The position numbers and the translations under genes are program-made. Positions 10,337-21,739 of a stretch of 64,000 nucleotides of DNA are shown piece by piece. A model generated the notes under the pieces. That model saw only the letters and a program-made list of their open reading frames with translations. It did not search any database and was not told the DNA's origin. This stretch comes from Erythroxylum novogranatense (taxonomy: Eukaryota; Streptophyta; Magnoliopsida; Malpighiales; Erythroxylaceae), in the NCBI GenBank assembly GCA_029891385.1, contig CM057230.1, forward strand, positions 35,977,402 to 36,041,401, given 5' to 3'. Positions within the stretch are counted from its first letter, which is position 1; each line of letters begins with the position of its first letter.

Positions 10337-12159
10337 CTATAGGAAAATCCCGGTGTGAGCATCACATGCCCACGATGCGGAAAACAAAATTTTTTGTTCC
10401 GGGACCTTACCGAAAGCCAGGATCCATGTGTCTATACAACAAACTCAAACCATGACGACCAAAGGAGACCGTCTCTAACGGTATCCACGTAGAGATCGGA
10501 GAACCTAACCGGGACAAACCCTTTGACCCGAAAATAGCTAGAACAAGTTGAAGACTGCTAGATCTTACCTTGTTCTTGGAGAGCTTGAAAACCAACGATG
10601 AAGAGGAACTTGAAAGATGATGGAGCTTTGAAAAAGAAAGCTTATGTTTTTAGAAACTCTTTCTAAAAAACCATCTTTCTTCATCCATCGTTTTTATCTT
10701 TATAAACCAACGATGAATCTCTCTTCTTATCACCAAATGCCATTTGTCTTTTAACTTTTAAAAGACATTAAATGGTGAAATGAAGCTTGCTTTCCATGTT
10801 GGTGCCAAAGATTAATAAAATAAGCTTTGGTCTTATCCTCTTCTCGCATCATCAACGATGACTCATATATATATATATATATTAATTCTTTAATTAATTA
10901 TATATATATATATAAATAAATACTGAAGTGGTCTAGTCACACTGGGGTCGGTCCTACCGGCCTACCGGGTCCCGGTATGGGAAAAATCCCCGGAAACATT
11001 TTTCAGCAATATCGATGTCGCGATCTCATCGGGACATATCTCGATCTCATCAAGATCCATTTAATCCTTTTTCTCTCCATATATTGGAACTCTGTCTAAA
11101 ACTATTTTACGAATTCTCCGAGACACTCTTATGCTTGTGACCCATTAGGTTCCCGGTTATGTTGCCCACTTAGATTAACACTTAATCCAAGCAAGTCATG
11201 AGCGGTATCTAGCAACACATCATGACCCCCAATTGATCGGAAAGTAATTGGTTTGACGAATGAACATGTATTCATCATGAACCATATCACGAACCTTTCC
11301 ATAGACAATTACCGTGCAATTCGTCCTTTCACCATGCTATACCCCACTTGGTTATGAGTATGGGCAAAGTGTCAACTCTTTACTAAACTGATTACGTCAA
11401 ATCTAGTCCAAGTAATTTCATTTCTCGTCCTGGGACTCATTACTTTATATGTCAATGAAGACATTCTTCATGACATATATGCTCCACCAGAGACTTCCAA
11501 GTAATGACCCTGACAAGAGGCCATGGGTATCATCTTCTCCTATCACATAAGTGGTGAATCTTCTATTAGCTACTCAATTACCTTCGAATACCTCAAGCTG
11601 TACCCAATCACCACCCTATTAGCAACCTCTGTAAGGCAAAAAGGAATAGAGTCAAAGCACAGAATCAGTATCCAAGATATCATTGAGTACCTCAAGTCTA
11701 AGGATACTTGCACCATTGCTATGATGACATCCATGTGATGATCTCATAGCAGGTCATCCAATGTACTTACTACCTCTAGTAAGCATCCACATCTCAACCC
11801 TAAATATCTCATATTTACAGCTTCTGAGATCCACTGCTTCATCAAATCAAGGAGCTTGAGATGTACTAGTCTCTCCGGATTACCGATGTCCAGTCTCAGT
11901 AATCCTATGACTAGGGATAATTTAGATACTGACATAATTGCACATGATAGGAATCTCAGTAGTATGATCACATCACAATTTCCTTCATGCTATGTCATAT
12001 ATCATGGACTTCATTACTTTGCTTATTGATCAATATCAGTTCATAAATAATGAACAGCAACGTAATGAAATATGCCTTTCTTTATTTATTCATAAAGTAT
12101 GTACACAACGTTGTACAAAATGCGCTAAAGGCGATTGCCTTCAGGGCACTACTCTAACA
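10337..12159 (-). repeat. Putative long copia-type LTR
   Basis: About 1.8 kb of non-coding sequence lies between a perfect primer-binding site and a TGTTAG-type LTR start. It contains a TA microsatellite (10864-10919), 'ggcctaccgggtcccggtatgg' type GC-richer text and a 'cctttctttatttattcataaag' stretch near the right end. The left edge is uncertain by about 20 nt. Confidence 0.5.
10864..10919. repeat. (TA)n microsatellite pair
   Basis: Two TA runs flank 'ttaattctttaattaatt' inside the putative copia LTR. It is a simple repeat prone to slippage. Confidence 0.85.
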
Positions 12160-12867
12160 GAAAGGGGTGCCAATGTGAAGTGTTTCTCCCCCATCTTGAA
12201 TGAATATCTATTTTTGAATCCATCATGTAGTACACGCCTATCATATTGCCATGGTCTCCCCAATAGTAAATGACCAGCATGCATAGGAACTACTACATCA
12301 CACAATACTTCATCGGAATATCTCCCAATTGAGAACGCCACTAGCACTTGCTTGTTCACCCTAACCTCTCCACACTCATTAAGCCATTGCAACTTATAAG
12401 GACTAGAGTGCTTAATGAGAGGCAGCCCCAATTTCTCAACTAAAATTGTGCTTGCAACATTGGTGCAACTACCTCCATCAATTATTAAACTGCACATCTT
12501 ACCCTTAATTAAACATCTGGTGTGGTATATATTCTCCCTTTGTTCCTCAAGCTCTATCTTTTCTTGTACATTGAGAGCTCGCCTCACTACTAATGCTTCA
12601 GCTTGGACTGGTTGCTCAACTTCTTCATCAGTGCAATCCTCCAACTCAGGCATATCACTTCCATCACTATCTTCTGATTCAATTACCCCATCTCACAAAT
12701 ACATGATCTTCCTATTGGGACATTGGTTTGCCCTATGACCTGAACCCAAACACTTGAAGCATTGATGTCTCTTTGCTTAGTGTTAGGATTTTGATCATTA
12801 GATGTAGGCGCACCTTTAGAGGCTGTCCACTTTTCCTTCAACTTGTCCTTATTGTCATAGGACTTAT
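12160..12867 (-). pseudogene. Element E: gag zinc knuckle and protease
   Basis: The frame at 12653-12141 gives an acidic gag/protease junction and a protease: IYHTRCLIKGKMCSLIIDGG, SCTNVASTILVEKLGL, YKLQWLNECGEVRV, MHAGHLLLGRPWQYDRR. Upstream, in another frame at about 12708-12760, is a zinc knuckle CFKCLGSGHRANQC, preceded by a KDKLKEKW linker. The order (gag end, PR, then RT N-terminus at 9143) fits element E interrupted by the copia-like insertion. The active site reads D-G-G-S. At 12868 it joins C-family sequence by a break. Confidence 0.82.
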
Positions 12868-13200
12868 CCTTAGTTTCTTCCGGATTGGCTCTATACGCAG
12901 GCCTATTCGGAATTGAAGCTCCGGGAAGGAAGTCTATACTTTTGCTCAATGCCTCTCAAAGGGGCAATCCATTAGAATGTCCTCCGAAATAAGTCGTTGA
13001 AGTCCTGCAACAAAGACAAAATACTAGACGGCAAAGATGGATCAAGCTCATTAATAGTTAAGAAAACATCTTTATATAAAAGTATATAAGATTCTTCACA
13101 TTTAAAAGCTCTTTTGATCTCAATTTTTCCAGCAAATAAAGTCACTCTCTTTTCTTCATTTTTTTCACTCATTTTACTTTCTCTATCCTCACTTGATCCT
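12868..13200 (-). pseudogene. C0 pol linker upstream of RT
   Basis: The frame at 13172-12972 reads MSEKNEEKRVTLFAGKIEIK, then LLYKDVFLTINELDPSLPSS and LLQDFNDLF. Small deletions follow, then [18 protein letters not shown]. It matches 17526-17876 in C1 apart from point deletions. Confidence 0.82.
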
Positions 13201-13680
13201 CATAAGCTTGAATGATGGCTTTCATTTCTTGCCATGTACGGATTGGTCTTTCAAGATTTCGTCTTCTATTTATTTGCAATTGATCCCACCAAATACTAGC
13301 ATAGTCACACAATTCAACGACAGCAAGTTTTATCTTTTTCTCTTCACTATATGTATGACACTCAAATACATGTTCAATTTTCCTCTCCCACTCTAAATAT
13401 AATTCAGGATCATTTTTCCTTGTGAAAGGAAGGATTTTCAGTTTATGTTTTCCTCTTTCATTCCTCTAGAAGAAGCTTGTCTACCTCTCCTAATGTTGGG
13501 GCCTTCATCATCGGATTGCACATCTTCATCTTCTCCATAGAACACTCTTCTAGGACCTTTGAGTTTAGCGTGGATTGGATGTCATCCAACCTAGCATTCA
13601 ACCTCTCGAATTGGTCTTGCTTCAAGGAACCTTCATAAAGACTTTAAGATCTTGCTCACTGATTCATCTTCTTGAGACAT
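13201..13680 (-). pseudogene. C0 gag fragment
   Basis: The start ATG at 13680 gives MSQEDES as in C1 (19445). Recognisable blocks are RRVFYGEDEDVQSDDEGPN, the gag-domain lead (HVFECHTYSEEKKIKLAVVE) and IWWDQLQINRRRNLERPI. Small deletions break the frame near 13450 and 13630. It is cut at 13200, before the rest of gag and the zinc knuckle. Confidence 0.82.
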
Positions 13681-14062
13681 ATTTATGAATTCTAAAATGT
13701 TAGCGAACAAAAAAAAAACAATATGGACCTTACCACTCTCCCTCACGTGTATACACTCAACGGAAGTCAAACAACTCGTGTTTCACACAAAAATTGGCTT
13801 TTTCTATAATGTAAACACTCTTGCCTTTTTCCACTCAACTTGCTTTTTATAGTATTCTTATTCAAACACACAATCAAATAGAAGTAATCAAACCAAGTGA
13901 CACTAAGATTATGATGGCAAAGAAGAAAGACACACAAAATATGACAAAACTCACCGAACCCAAGACCAATTTTTATTTTATTTTTTATTTTATTTTAATA
14001 TCCCAATCTACCCAAAGTTCCAAGAATTGAACAAAAGATTCAAAGAAATCGTTTCTTGATAG

Positions 14063-15118
14063 TGATGGCAGACCCAATAGGAATTTGTCCTAGAGAACCT
14101 TCAACAAGATGAAACTATGCCCGGGAGTAGATAGAATCAAGCAAACACATGGAATCACAAGAAACAAAGTTGAAAAGATAGAAACAGAACACAAAGAAAA
14201 TGGGAGGTGAGAAGAATGTTGATCGATGAAAAGAACCCTAAGAGAACTTGTCTCTTAGAACTCTAGCAAGAATGTTGGTCAATGGAAAGAACCCAAGAGA
14301 ACTTGTCTCTTAGAACTCTAACCTTAAGACGCCACAAAGGAAAACCACTCCTTTGATAAGTCAATTATTCTCAAAGAATACAAAGAAAGCAAGAAAGCTC
14401 TCAATATTATTTCTGAATCAAAGACCTCTTTCAAAGTACATAGAGGGTGCCTATTTATAGGGAAAACTTCCTAACTTAATGTCCTAAAGAAGATACTAAA
14501 TAAAAGGAAACAAATCAATCCCTAAAAGGAAACAAAATAAACTTATAAAGGTGTTGACTAGATCACCTTATTTAGAGGAAACAAAAAAGGAAACAAAATA
14601 AAATGTGATCTTAACATGTTGGACCATAGGGATCACGTCTATATCCTTATTTTTAAGTGGCACATGCTTGTCACATGGTACTTTAAGTGAGTTCTCCCAA
14701 TTGGACTCCATGTGGGCCTTTGGACACTTTATGTTGGGCTTCAAGGAATAAGACAATGCCTCTTGGACCTTTATGAGATGAAATCTGACTCAACAATATG
14801 GGCTCTATCTCTTGAAGGTCTTGTATTAAACAATTCAATGCTTGCTTCATTGCTTTGGCCCTAGCTCTTGTCATTGGGCCTCCAACATCTTGTAATGGAT
14901 CTTTAGGAACATTAGACTTGAATGTTGGGCCTTTGATATGGGAATTTCGTTCATCCCCTTGCCTTGAATATTTAGACTTCAAATCTGATCCAATTTCAGC
15001 TCCTAAGCCTCCTTTTGCAAGCTCATGTCCATGCAAATCACGTCCTAGGCTTTCTTGAGGTGAATCACGCCATGGATGCTTCTCTTCTTGTCTTTCACAT
15101 GCCCATGGTTCTTCATCA
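14063..15118 (-). repeat. Family C LTR, left (3' LTR of C1)
   Basis: It runs TGATGGCAGACCC to GGTTCTTCATCA on the plus strand, 1056 bp. A clear TATA box TATAAATAG (minus strand) lies at 14451-14459. The polyprotein tail is encoded from 15118 leftwards and includes [14 protein letters not shown] short duplication (two 'aatgttggtcaatgg/gaatgttgatcgatg' blocks, 14214-14320) is shared by all copies. Confidence 0.95.
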
Positions 15119-15132
15119 TTCCCTCCCTCCTC
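15119..15132 (-). promoter_or_regulatory. Polypurine tract of C1
   Basis: On the minus strand it reads GAGGAGGGAGGGAA, immediately before the LTR start TGATGAAG. An identical tract lies at 20739-20752. Confidence 0.85.
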
Positions 15133-16140
15133 AACAAAATTCGTCCTCTAATCTGCAACATCAAAGAGGGATAAATCAGATACATTGAATGTAGCACTCA
15201 CATTACCATAGGAGCTAGGCAAATCAATTTTATAAGCATTATCATTAATCCTTTCTAAAACTTGAAAAGGGCCATCTCCTCTTGATTGTAGCTTAGATTT
15301 CCTTTGTTCGAAACCTCTCCTTTCTCAAGTGCACCCAAACCCAATCACCGTGTTCAATATGACATGCCTTGGCTTTTATTAGCTTGCTTTGCATATTGTT
15401 CATTTCTCTTCTCAATGTTGGCTCTAACTTTAGCATGCAACTCCTGTACAAATTTAGCTTTTTCATACCGTCAAAGTTAGTAAACTCATTAGAAGGCAAT
15501 GGAAGAATTTCCAAAGGAGTCAAAGGATTAAACCCATAAACAATCTCAAAATGAGAAAATTGAGTAGAAGAATGAAGAGCACGATTATAAGCAAACTCAA
15601 TGTGTGGGAGACACTTTTCCCAATTCTTCAAGTTCTTTTGGATGATCGCACGCAACAATGTTGTCAAAGTTCTATTTACCACTTCAGTTTGACCATCCGT
15701 TTGAGGATGTGCAACAGTAGAAAACAAGAGTTTAGTGCCAAGTTTATTCCATAGAGTTCTCCAAAAGTGACTAAGAAATTTCACATCTCTATCACTCACA
15801 ATAGTCTTTGGCAACCCATGCAATCTTACAACCTCTTTAAAGAACAAATCAGCAACATGAACAGCATCATTGGTTTTAGAACAAGCAATAAAGTGAGCCA
15901 TCTTGCTAAATCGATCAACCACCACAAAGATACTATCCTTTCCACTAGATGATCTAGGCAATCCAAGCACAAAGTCCATAGATATATCAACCCAAGGATG
16001 AGAGGGGACGGGTAATGGAGAATATAAACCATGTGATTGTACCTTAGATTTTGCATGCCTACAAGTAATACATTTAGCACAAATAGAAACAACATCCTTT
16101 CTCATGTTAGGCCAATAAAATGTTCATGCAAAAGAGCTAA
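15119..16140 (-). pseudogene. C1 integrase
   Basis: The frame from 16105 to 15293 contains the CAKCITC zinc-site cysteines, [16 protein letters not shown] and [12 protein letters not shown] (the D,D35E core). It matches C2 integrase closely. A 1-nt deletion near 15465 shifts the frame, and another lies near 15310. In C1 the DSRTN motif before the LTR is DxRTN with a stop codon (TCGAAT changed to TCTAAT on the plus strand, near 15150). The LTR-encoded tail is readable at 15036-14683. Confidence 0.9.
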
Positions 16141-16230
16141 AGTTTTCTCAACACCAAAGTGACCCATCAATCCACCTCCATGTGTCTCTCTAACAAGTAA
16201 TTCACGATAGAGCAAGATGGAATGCAAAGT

Positions 16231-17525
16231 TTATCCTTTTGAATGGAAATCCATCAAATCTATAGAAATTATCATTACCATGTTTTTCACAAGATTTCCA
16301 AATTTTGCAAAGTCACAATCAGATTCATACATGCCTTTCAACATCTCAAAACCAAGTAATCTAGCATGCATAGAGCTAAGAAGAGAGTATCTCCTAGAAA
16401 GAGCATCAGCCACAATGTTTTCTTTCCCTTGTTTATGTTTAATAACATAAGGAAAAGTTTCAATAAATTCCAACCACCTAGCATGTCTCTTGTTCAATTT
16501 ACCTTGGGACTTCAAAATTTTCAAACTTTCATGATCAGAGTGAATGATAAATTCTTTTGGCCACAAGTAATGTTGCCAAGTCTCTAAAGACCTTTTTAAA
16601 GCATACAACTCTTTATCATAAGTGGAGTAATTCAAAGCAACACCACTTAGTTTTTCACTAAAATAAGCAATGGGTTTAGAATCTTGCATTAAAACAGCAC
16701 CAATGCCTATTCCAGAAGCATCACATTCAACCTCAAAAACTTTAGAAAAATCAGGAAGAATAAGAAGAGGAGCATTGGTCAATTTTTCTTTCAAGCTATT
16801 AAAAGCAACCTCTTGTGAATCACCCCATTTAAAAATCACATTCTTTTTTACCAATTCATTCAAAGGGCTGCAATGGTAGAAATCCTTCACAAATCTCCAA
16901 TAGAAGCTAGCCAAGCCATGGAAGCTTCGAACCTCATTCGCATTCTTGGGAGTTGGCCATTCTCTAATTGCTTTCACTTTCTCTTCATCAACTTGAAGTC
17001 CTTTAGCACCTACAATAAAACCAAGAAACACAACAGTATCCATGCAAAGGAACATTTTCTAAATTGGCGTAAAGCTTATTTTCTCTTAAAAGTTCAAACA
17101 CATCATTCAAGTGTTTCACATGTTAGTCTAAACTCCTAGAATACACTAGAATATCATCAAAATAGACGACCACATACTTTCCAATAAAAGGACGAAACAC
17201 ATGATTCATCAAACTCATGAAAGTACTAGGTGCATTAGTCAAGCCAAAAGGCATAACTAACCACTCATACAACCCAAACTTAGTTTTGAAAGCGTTTCCA
17301 CTCATCACCCTTTTTCATGCGAATTTGATGATACCCACTTCTAAGATCAATTTTTGAAAATATACAAGCACCATGCAACTCATCAAGCATATCATCTAAA
17401 CGAGGGATAGGGTAACGATATTTCACCGTGATTTTATTGATGGCTCTACATCAACACACATTCTCCATTTGTCATCTTTCTTAGGAACAAGTATAATCGG
17501 CACAAGACACGGCTCAAGCTTTCTC
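16231..17525 (-). pseudogene. C1 reverse transcriptase and RNase H
   Basis: RT N-terminal blocks ([22 protein letters not shown]) lie at 17500-17340. The frame at 17308-17123 gives [20 protein letters not shown] and YFDD at 17153-17164. The frame at 17055-16231 gives the connection ([25 protein letters not shown]) and RNase H ([39 protein letters not shown]). Single-nucleotide changes near 17310, 17110, 17060 and 16865 break it. Dead copy. Confidence 0.9.
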
Positions 17526-18490
17526 TCACAAATCCCTTTTCATAAGCTCTTCAACTTGTCTTTGGATCTCCTTAGTTTCTTCCGGATTGGCTCTATACGC
17601 AGGCCTATTCGGAATTGAAGCTCCGGGAAGGAAGTCCATACGGTGTTCAATGCCTCTCAAAGGGGGCAATCCATCAGGAATGTCCTCCAGAAATAAGTCG
17701 TTGAAGTCCTGCAACAAAGACAAAATACTAGACGGCAAAGATGGATCAAGCTCATTAATAGTTAAGAAAACATCTTTATATAAAAGTATATAAGATTCTT
17801 CAAATTTAAAAGCTCTTTTGATCTCAATTTTTCCAGCAAATAAAGTCACTCTCTTTTCTTCATTTTTTTCACTCATTTTACTTTCTCTATCCTCACTTGA
17901 TCCTCATAAGCTTGAATGGGCCTAAGAGGTTTCAACACCATATTTTTACCATGAAAAGGAAAAGAATAACAATTTTTATATCCATCATGCCTAACTTTTC
18001 TATCAAATTGCCATGGCCTACCAAGCAAAACATGTCCAGGATACATTGGTGCAACATCACATAAAATCTCATCATGATACTTACCAACAGAAAATGCAAC
18101 CATCACTTGTTTGGTGACTTTCACCTCACCACAATCATTTAACCATTGTAATTTATATGGTCTAGGATGTTTCAAAATAGGCAAATTAAGCTTGTCAACG
18201 AGTAAAGTACTAGCAACATTGGTACAACTTTCACCATCTATGATCATGCTACAAACTTTACCGTTAATGAGACACCTTGTATGAAAGATGTGCTCATGTT
18301 GCTCTTCATCAAGATCTTCTTTTGGTTGGATATTAAGAGCACGCCTAGCCACAAGTGCTTCACCAACCTCAGCATCACAATCAACATCGGATGCATCCGT
18401 CAATGGAGCCTCATCATCATAGTCATCACTGTCACTACTTTCACTAGCAACATCACCATTCTCAAGTAAAATCATAGTTCTTTTGTTAGG
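17526..18490 (-). pseudogene. C1 protease and linker to RT
   Basis: The frame 18817-17873 covers the gag end and the protease: IFHTRCLINGKVCSMIIDGE, STLLVDKLNLPILKHPRPYK, MYPGHVLLGRPWQFDRK. The catalytic loop reads D-G-E-S at 18227-18238, where C2, B, D and E have D-G-G-S, so the glycine of the active-site turn is lost. The linker frame 17876-17526 follows ([35 protein letters not shown]) and ends in a frame break at RDL. Confidence 0.88.
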
Positions 18491-19445
18491 GCATTGAGAA
18501 GCAATATGACCAAAACCTTGACATTTAAAGCACTTAATTTTATAAGAAGGGTTAGAAGAAGAAGAGGGTTTAGAGTCACGTTTACCCTTGGGATTTGGAG
18601 TAGAGAATTTAGGCTTACTTTCTTCTTTTGGCTGGATGTCTCCTTTGGATTTGAATGAAGTTTTGGACTCCTTCAAGGTTTTCTTCCAAGAACTCGACCC
18701 AGCACCATTTTGGATCTTTAATTGCTTTTCTACCATAATGGCCTTATGTAACAACTCATCCATGTCAAGAAAATTTTGCAGTTCTACAATGGAAACAATT
18801 TGTATGCAAACCATCAAGAAATCTTCTCATGGTAGCTTCCATGTCTTCCTCAACATTGGCCCTAATCATGATGATCTCCATCTCTTGGTGGTACTCTTCA
18901 ACACTCATAGATCCTTGCCTCAATCTTTGTAGTCGCTTGAACAAGTCTCGATAGTAATGACTTGGAACAAAGCGCTTTCTCATGATGGCTTTCATTTCTT
19001 GCCATGTACGGATTGGTCTTTCAAGATTTCGTCTTCTATTTATTTGCAATTGATCCCACCAAATACTAGCATAGTCACACAATTCAACGACAGCAAGTTT
19101 TATCTTTTTCTCTTCACTATATGTATGACACTCAAATACATGTTCAATTTTCCTCTCCCACTCTAAATATAATTCAGGATTATTTTTTCCGTGAAAGGAA
19201 GGGATTTTCAGTTTTATGTTTTCCAGTTCATTACGAGAAGAAGCTTGTCTACCTCTCCTAATGTTGGGGCCTTCATCATCGGATTGCACATCTTCATCTT
19301 CTCCATAGAACACTCTTCTAGGACCTTTGGAGTTTGACGTGGATTGGATGTCATCCAACCTAGCATTCAACCTCTGGAATTGGTCTTGCACAGCCTTCAT
19401 AAAGACTTTAAGATCTTGCTCAGCTGATTCATCTTCTTGAGACAT
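18491..19445 (-). pseudogene. C1 gag
   Basis: The start is the ATG at 19445 (MSQEDESAEQDLKVFMKAVQ); the longer open frame upstream is leader and has a hydrophobic, non-gag look. The gag domain has YLEWERKIEHVF, YASIWWDQLQINRRR, MRKRFVPSHYYRDLFKRLQ and VEEYHQEMEIIM. A frameshift near 18800 (after MRRFLDGL) interrupts it, and it resumes in the 18817 frame with ELLHKAIMVEKQLK. The zinc knuckle CFKCQGFGHIASQC is at 18491-18532. Confidence 0.9.
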
Positions 19446-19683
19446 ATTTATGAATTCTAAAATGTTAGCGAACAAAAAAAAAAACAATATGGACCTTACC
19501 ACTCTCCCTCACGTGTATACACTCAACGGAAGTCAAACAACTCGTGTTTCACACAAAAATTGGCTTTTTCTATAATGTAAACACTCTTGCCTTTTTCCAC
19601 TCAACTTGCTTTTTTATAGTATTCTTATTCGAAACAAGACACAATCAAATAGAAGTAATCAAACCAAGTGACAGCTAAGATTA
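19446..19683 (-). other. C1 leader, truncated
   Basis: The leader has an A-run (19474-19484) and 'cctcacgtgtatacactcaa' / 'cgtgtttcacac' motifs. It ends abruptly at the LTR start with only the 8-bp word TGATGGCA common to leader (13914-13921 in C0) and LTR. The primer-binding site and about 145 bp of leader present in C0 are missing. Confidence 0.85.
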
Positions 19684-20738
19684 TGATGGCAGACCCAATA
19701 GGAATTTGTCCTAGAGAACCTTCAACAAGATGAAACTATGCCCGGGAGTAGATAGAATCAAGCAAACACATGGAATCACAAGAAACAAAGTTGAAAAGAT
19801 AGAAACAGAGCACAAAGAAAATGGGAGGTGAGAAGAATGTTGATCGATGAAAAGAACCCTAAGAGAACTTGTCTCTTAGAACTCTAGCAAGAATGTTGGT
19901 CAATGGAAAGAACCCTAAGAGAACTTGTCTCTTAGAACTCTAACCTTAAGACGCCACAAAGGAAAACCACTCCTTTGATAAGTCAATTATTCTCAAAGAA
20001 TACAAAGAAAGCAAGAAAGCTCTCAATATTATTTCTGAATCAAAGACCTCTTTCAAAGTACATAGAGGGTGCCTATTTATAGGGAAAACTTCCTAACTTA
20101 ATGTCCTAAAGAAGATACTAAATAAAAGGAAACAAATCAATCCCTAAAAGGAAACAAAATAAACTTATAAAGGTGTTGACTAGATCACCTTATTTAGAGG
20201 AAACAAAAAAGGAAACAAAATAAAATGTGATCTTAACATGTTGGACCATAGGGATCACGTCTATATCCTTATTTTAAGTGGCACATGCTTGTCACATGGT
20301 ACTTTAAGTGAGTTCTCCCAATTGGACTCCATGTGGGCCTTTGGACACTTTATGTTGGGCTTCAAGGAATAAGACAATGCCTCTTGGACCTTTATGAGAT
20401 GAAATCGACTCAACAATATGGGCTCTATCTCTTGAAGGTCTTGTATTAAACAATTCAATGCTTGCTTCATTGCTTTGGCCCTAGCTCTTGTCATTGGGCC
20501 TCCAACATCTTGTAATGGATCTTTAGGAACATTAGACTTGAATGTTGGGCCTTTGATATGGGAATTTCGTTCATCCCCTTGCCTTGAATATTTAGACTTC
20601 AAATCTGATCCAATTTCAGCTCCTAAGCCTCCTTTTGCAAGCTCATGTCCATGCAAATCACGTCCTAGGCTTTCTTGAGGCGAATCACGCCATGGATGCT
20701 TCTCTTCTTGTCTTTCACATGCCCATGGTTCTTCATCA
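19684..20738 (-). repeat. Family C LTR, inner
   Basis: 1055 bp, nearly identical to the outer C LTRs, with a TATA box at 20073-20081. It serves as the 3' LTR of C2 and sits at the 5' side of C1. It has no primer-binding site at its left edge. Confidence 0.95.
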
Positions 20739-21730
20739 TTCCCTCCCTCCTCAACAAAATTCGTCCTCGAATCTGCAACATCAAAGAGGGATAAATCAGA
20801 TACATTGAATGTAGCACTCACATTACCATAGGAGCTAGGCAAATCAATTTTATAAGCATTATCATTAATCCTTTCTAAAACTTGAAAAGGGCCATCTCCT
20901 CTTGATTGTAGCTTAGATTTCCTTTGTTCTGGAAACCTCTCCTTTCTCAAGTGCACCCAAACCCAATCACCAGGTTCAAATATGACACGCCTTCGGCTTT
21001 TATTAGCTTGCTTTGCATATTGTTCATTTCTCTTCTCAATGTTGGCTCTAACTTTAGCATGCAACTCCTGTACAAATTTAGCTTTTTTCATACCGTCAAA
21101 GTTAGTAAACTCATTAGAAGGCAATGGAAGAATTTCCAAAGGAGTCAAAGGATTAAACCCATAAACAATCTCAAAATGAGAAAATTGAGTAGAAGAATGA
21201 AGAGCACGATTATAAGCAAACTCAATGTGTGGGAGACACTTTTCCCAATTCTTCAAGTTCTTTTGGATGATCGCACGCAACAATGTTGTCAAAGTTCTAT
21301 TTACCACTTCAGTTTGACCATCCGTTTGAGGATGTGCAACAGTAGAAAACAAGAGTTTAGTGCCAAGTTTATTCCATAGAGTTCTCCAAAAGTGACTAAG
21401 AAATTTCACATCTCTATCACTCACAATAGTCTTTGGCAACCCATGCAATCTTACAACCTCTTTAAAGAACAAATCAGCAACATGAACAGCATCATTGGTT
21501 TTAGAACAAGCAATAAAGTGAGCCATCTTGCTAAATCGATCAACCACCACAAAGATACTATCCTTTCCACTAGATGATCTAGGCAATCCAAGCACAAAGT
21601 CCATAGATATATCAACCCAAGGATGAGAGGGGACGGGTAATGGAGAATATAAACCATGTGATTGTACCTTAGATTTTGCATGCCTACAAGTAATACATTT
21701 AGCACAAATAGAAACAACATCCTTTCTCAT
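20261..21730 (-). CDS. C2 integrase with LTR-encoded C-terminal tail, open frame of 489 codons
   Basis: This is the longest intact pol piece in the window. The CAKCITC zinc-site half is at residues 9-15. The catalytic triad is D44, D105 and E141, spaced exactly D-D-35-[16 protein letters not shown] block and the [19 protein letters not shown] region (about 280-298) follow, and then [16 protein letters not shown]. At residue 332 the frame enters the LTR (20738) and continues 158 codons. The tail is hydrophilic and carries [19 protein letters not shown]. Integrase cuts and joins cDNA ends to host DNA. The listed ATG is internal to the polyprotein; the frame is lost just upstream, near 21740, so no full pol is made. 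Confidence 0.9.
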   Translation of the reverse strand: MRKDVVSICAKCITCRHAKSKVQSHGLYSPLPVPSHPWVDISMDFVLGLPRSSSGKDSIFVVVDRFSKMAHFIACSKTNDAVHVADLFFKEVVRLHGLPKTIVSDRDVKFLSHFWRTLWNKLGTKLLFSTVAHPQTDGQTEVVNRTLTTLLRAIIQKNLKNWEKCLPHIEFAYNRALHSSTQFSHFEIVYGFNPLTPLEILPLPSNEFTNFDGMKKAKFVQELHAKVRANIEKRNEQYAKQANKSRRRVIFEPGDWVWVHLRKERFPEQRKSKLQSRGDGPFQVLERINDNAYKIDLPSSYGNVSATFNVSDLSLFDVADSRTNFVEEGGNDEEPWACERQEEKHPWRDSPQESLGRDLHGHELAKGGLGAEIGSDLKSKYSRQGDERNSHIKGPTFKSNVPKDPLQDVGGPMTRARAKAMKQALNCLIQDLQEIEPILLSRFHLIKVQEALSYSLKPNIKCPKAHMESNWENSLKVPCDKHVPLKIRI

Positions 21731-21739
21731 GTTAGGCCA

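Larger units (their letters stand above)
9144..12159 (-). mobile_element. Truncated Ty1/copia-like element (LTR plus leader)
   Basis: It separates the RT N-terminus of E (to 9143) from the protease of E (from 12160). An initiator-Met primer site at 10324-10336 points to a minus-strand element whose 5' LTR lies to its right. The right LTR edge 'ctctaaca' at 12159 (TGTTAGAG in element orientation) is a normal copia-type LTR start. The stretch 9144-10323 has no convincing coding frame; it would be leader or eroded internal sequence. There is no second LTR and no visible target duplication. The copia call is from LTR style, not from a coding domain. Confidence 0.5.
12868..14057 (-). mobile_element. 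C-family remnant C0 (pol linker, gag, leader)
   Basis: This is an internally deleted relative of C1. 12868-13200 matches the linker before RT (17575-17920 in C1). Position 13200 then jumps straight to gag (18982 onwards in C1), dropping about 1.07 kb with the protease. 13681-14057 is leader, and it includes about 145 bp of leader that C1 lacks. The C array is inserted at its end, at GATAG. Confidence 0.85.

Noticed and set aside
11523..11738. Plus-strand frame of 71 codons in the putative copia LTR
   Set aside because: Short, unsupported, and in a non-coding LTR on the strand opposite to the element.
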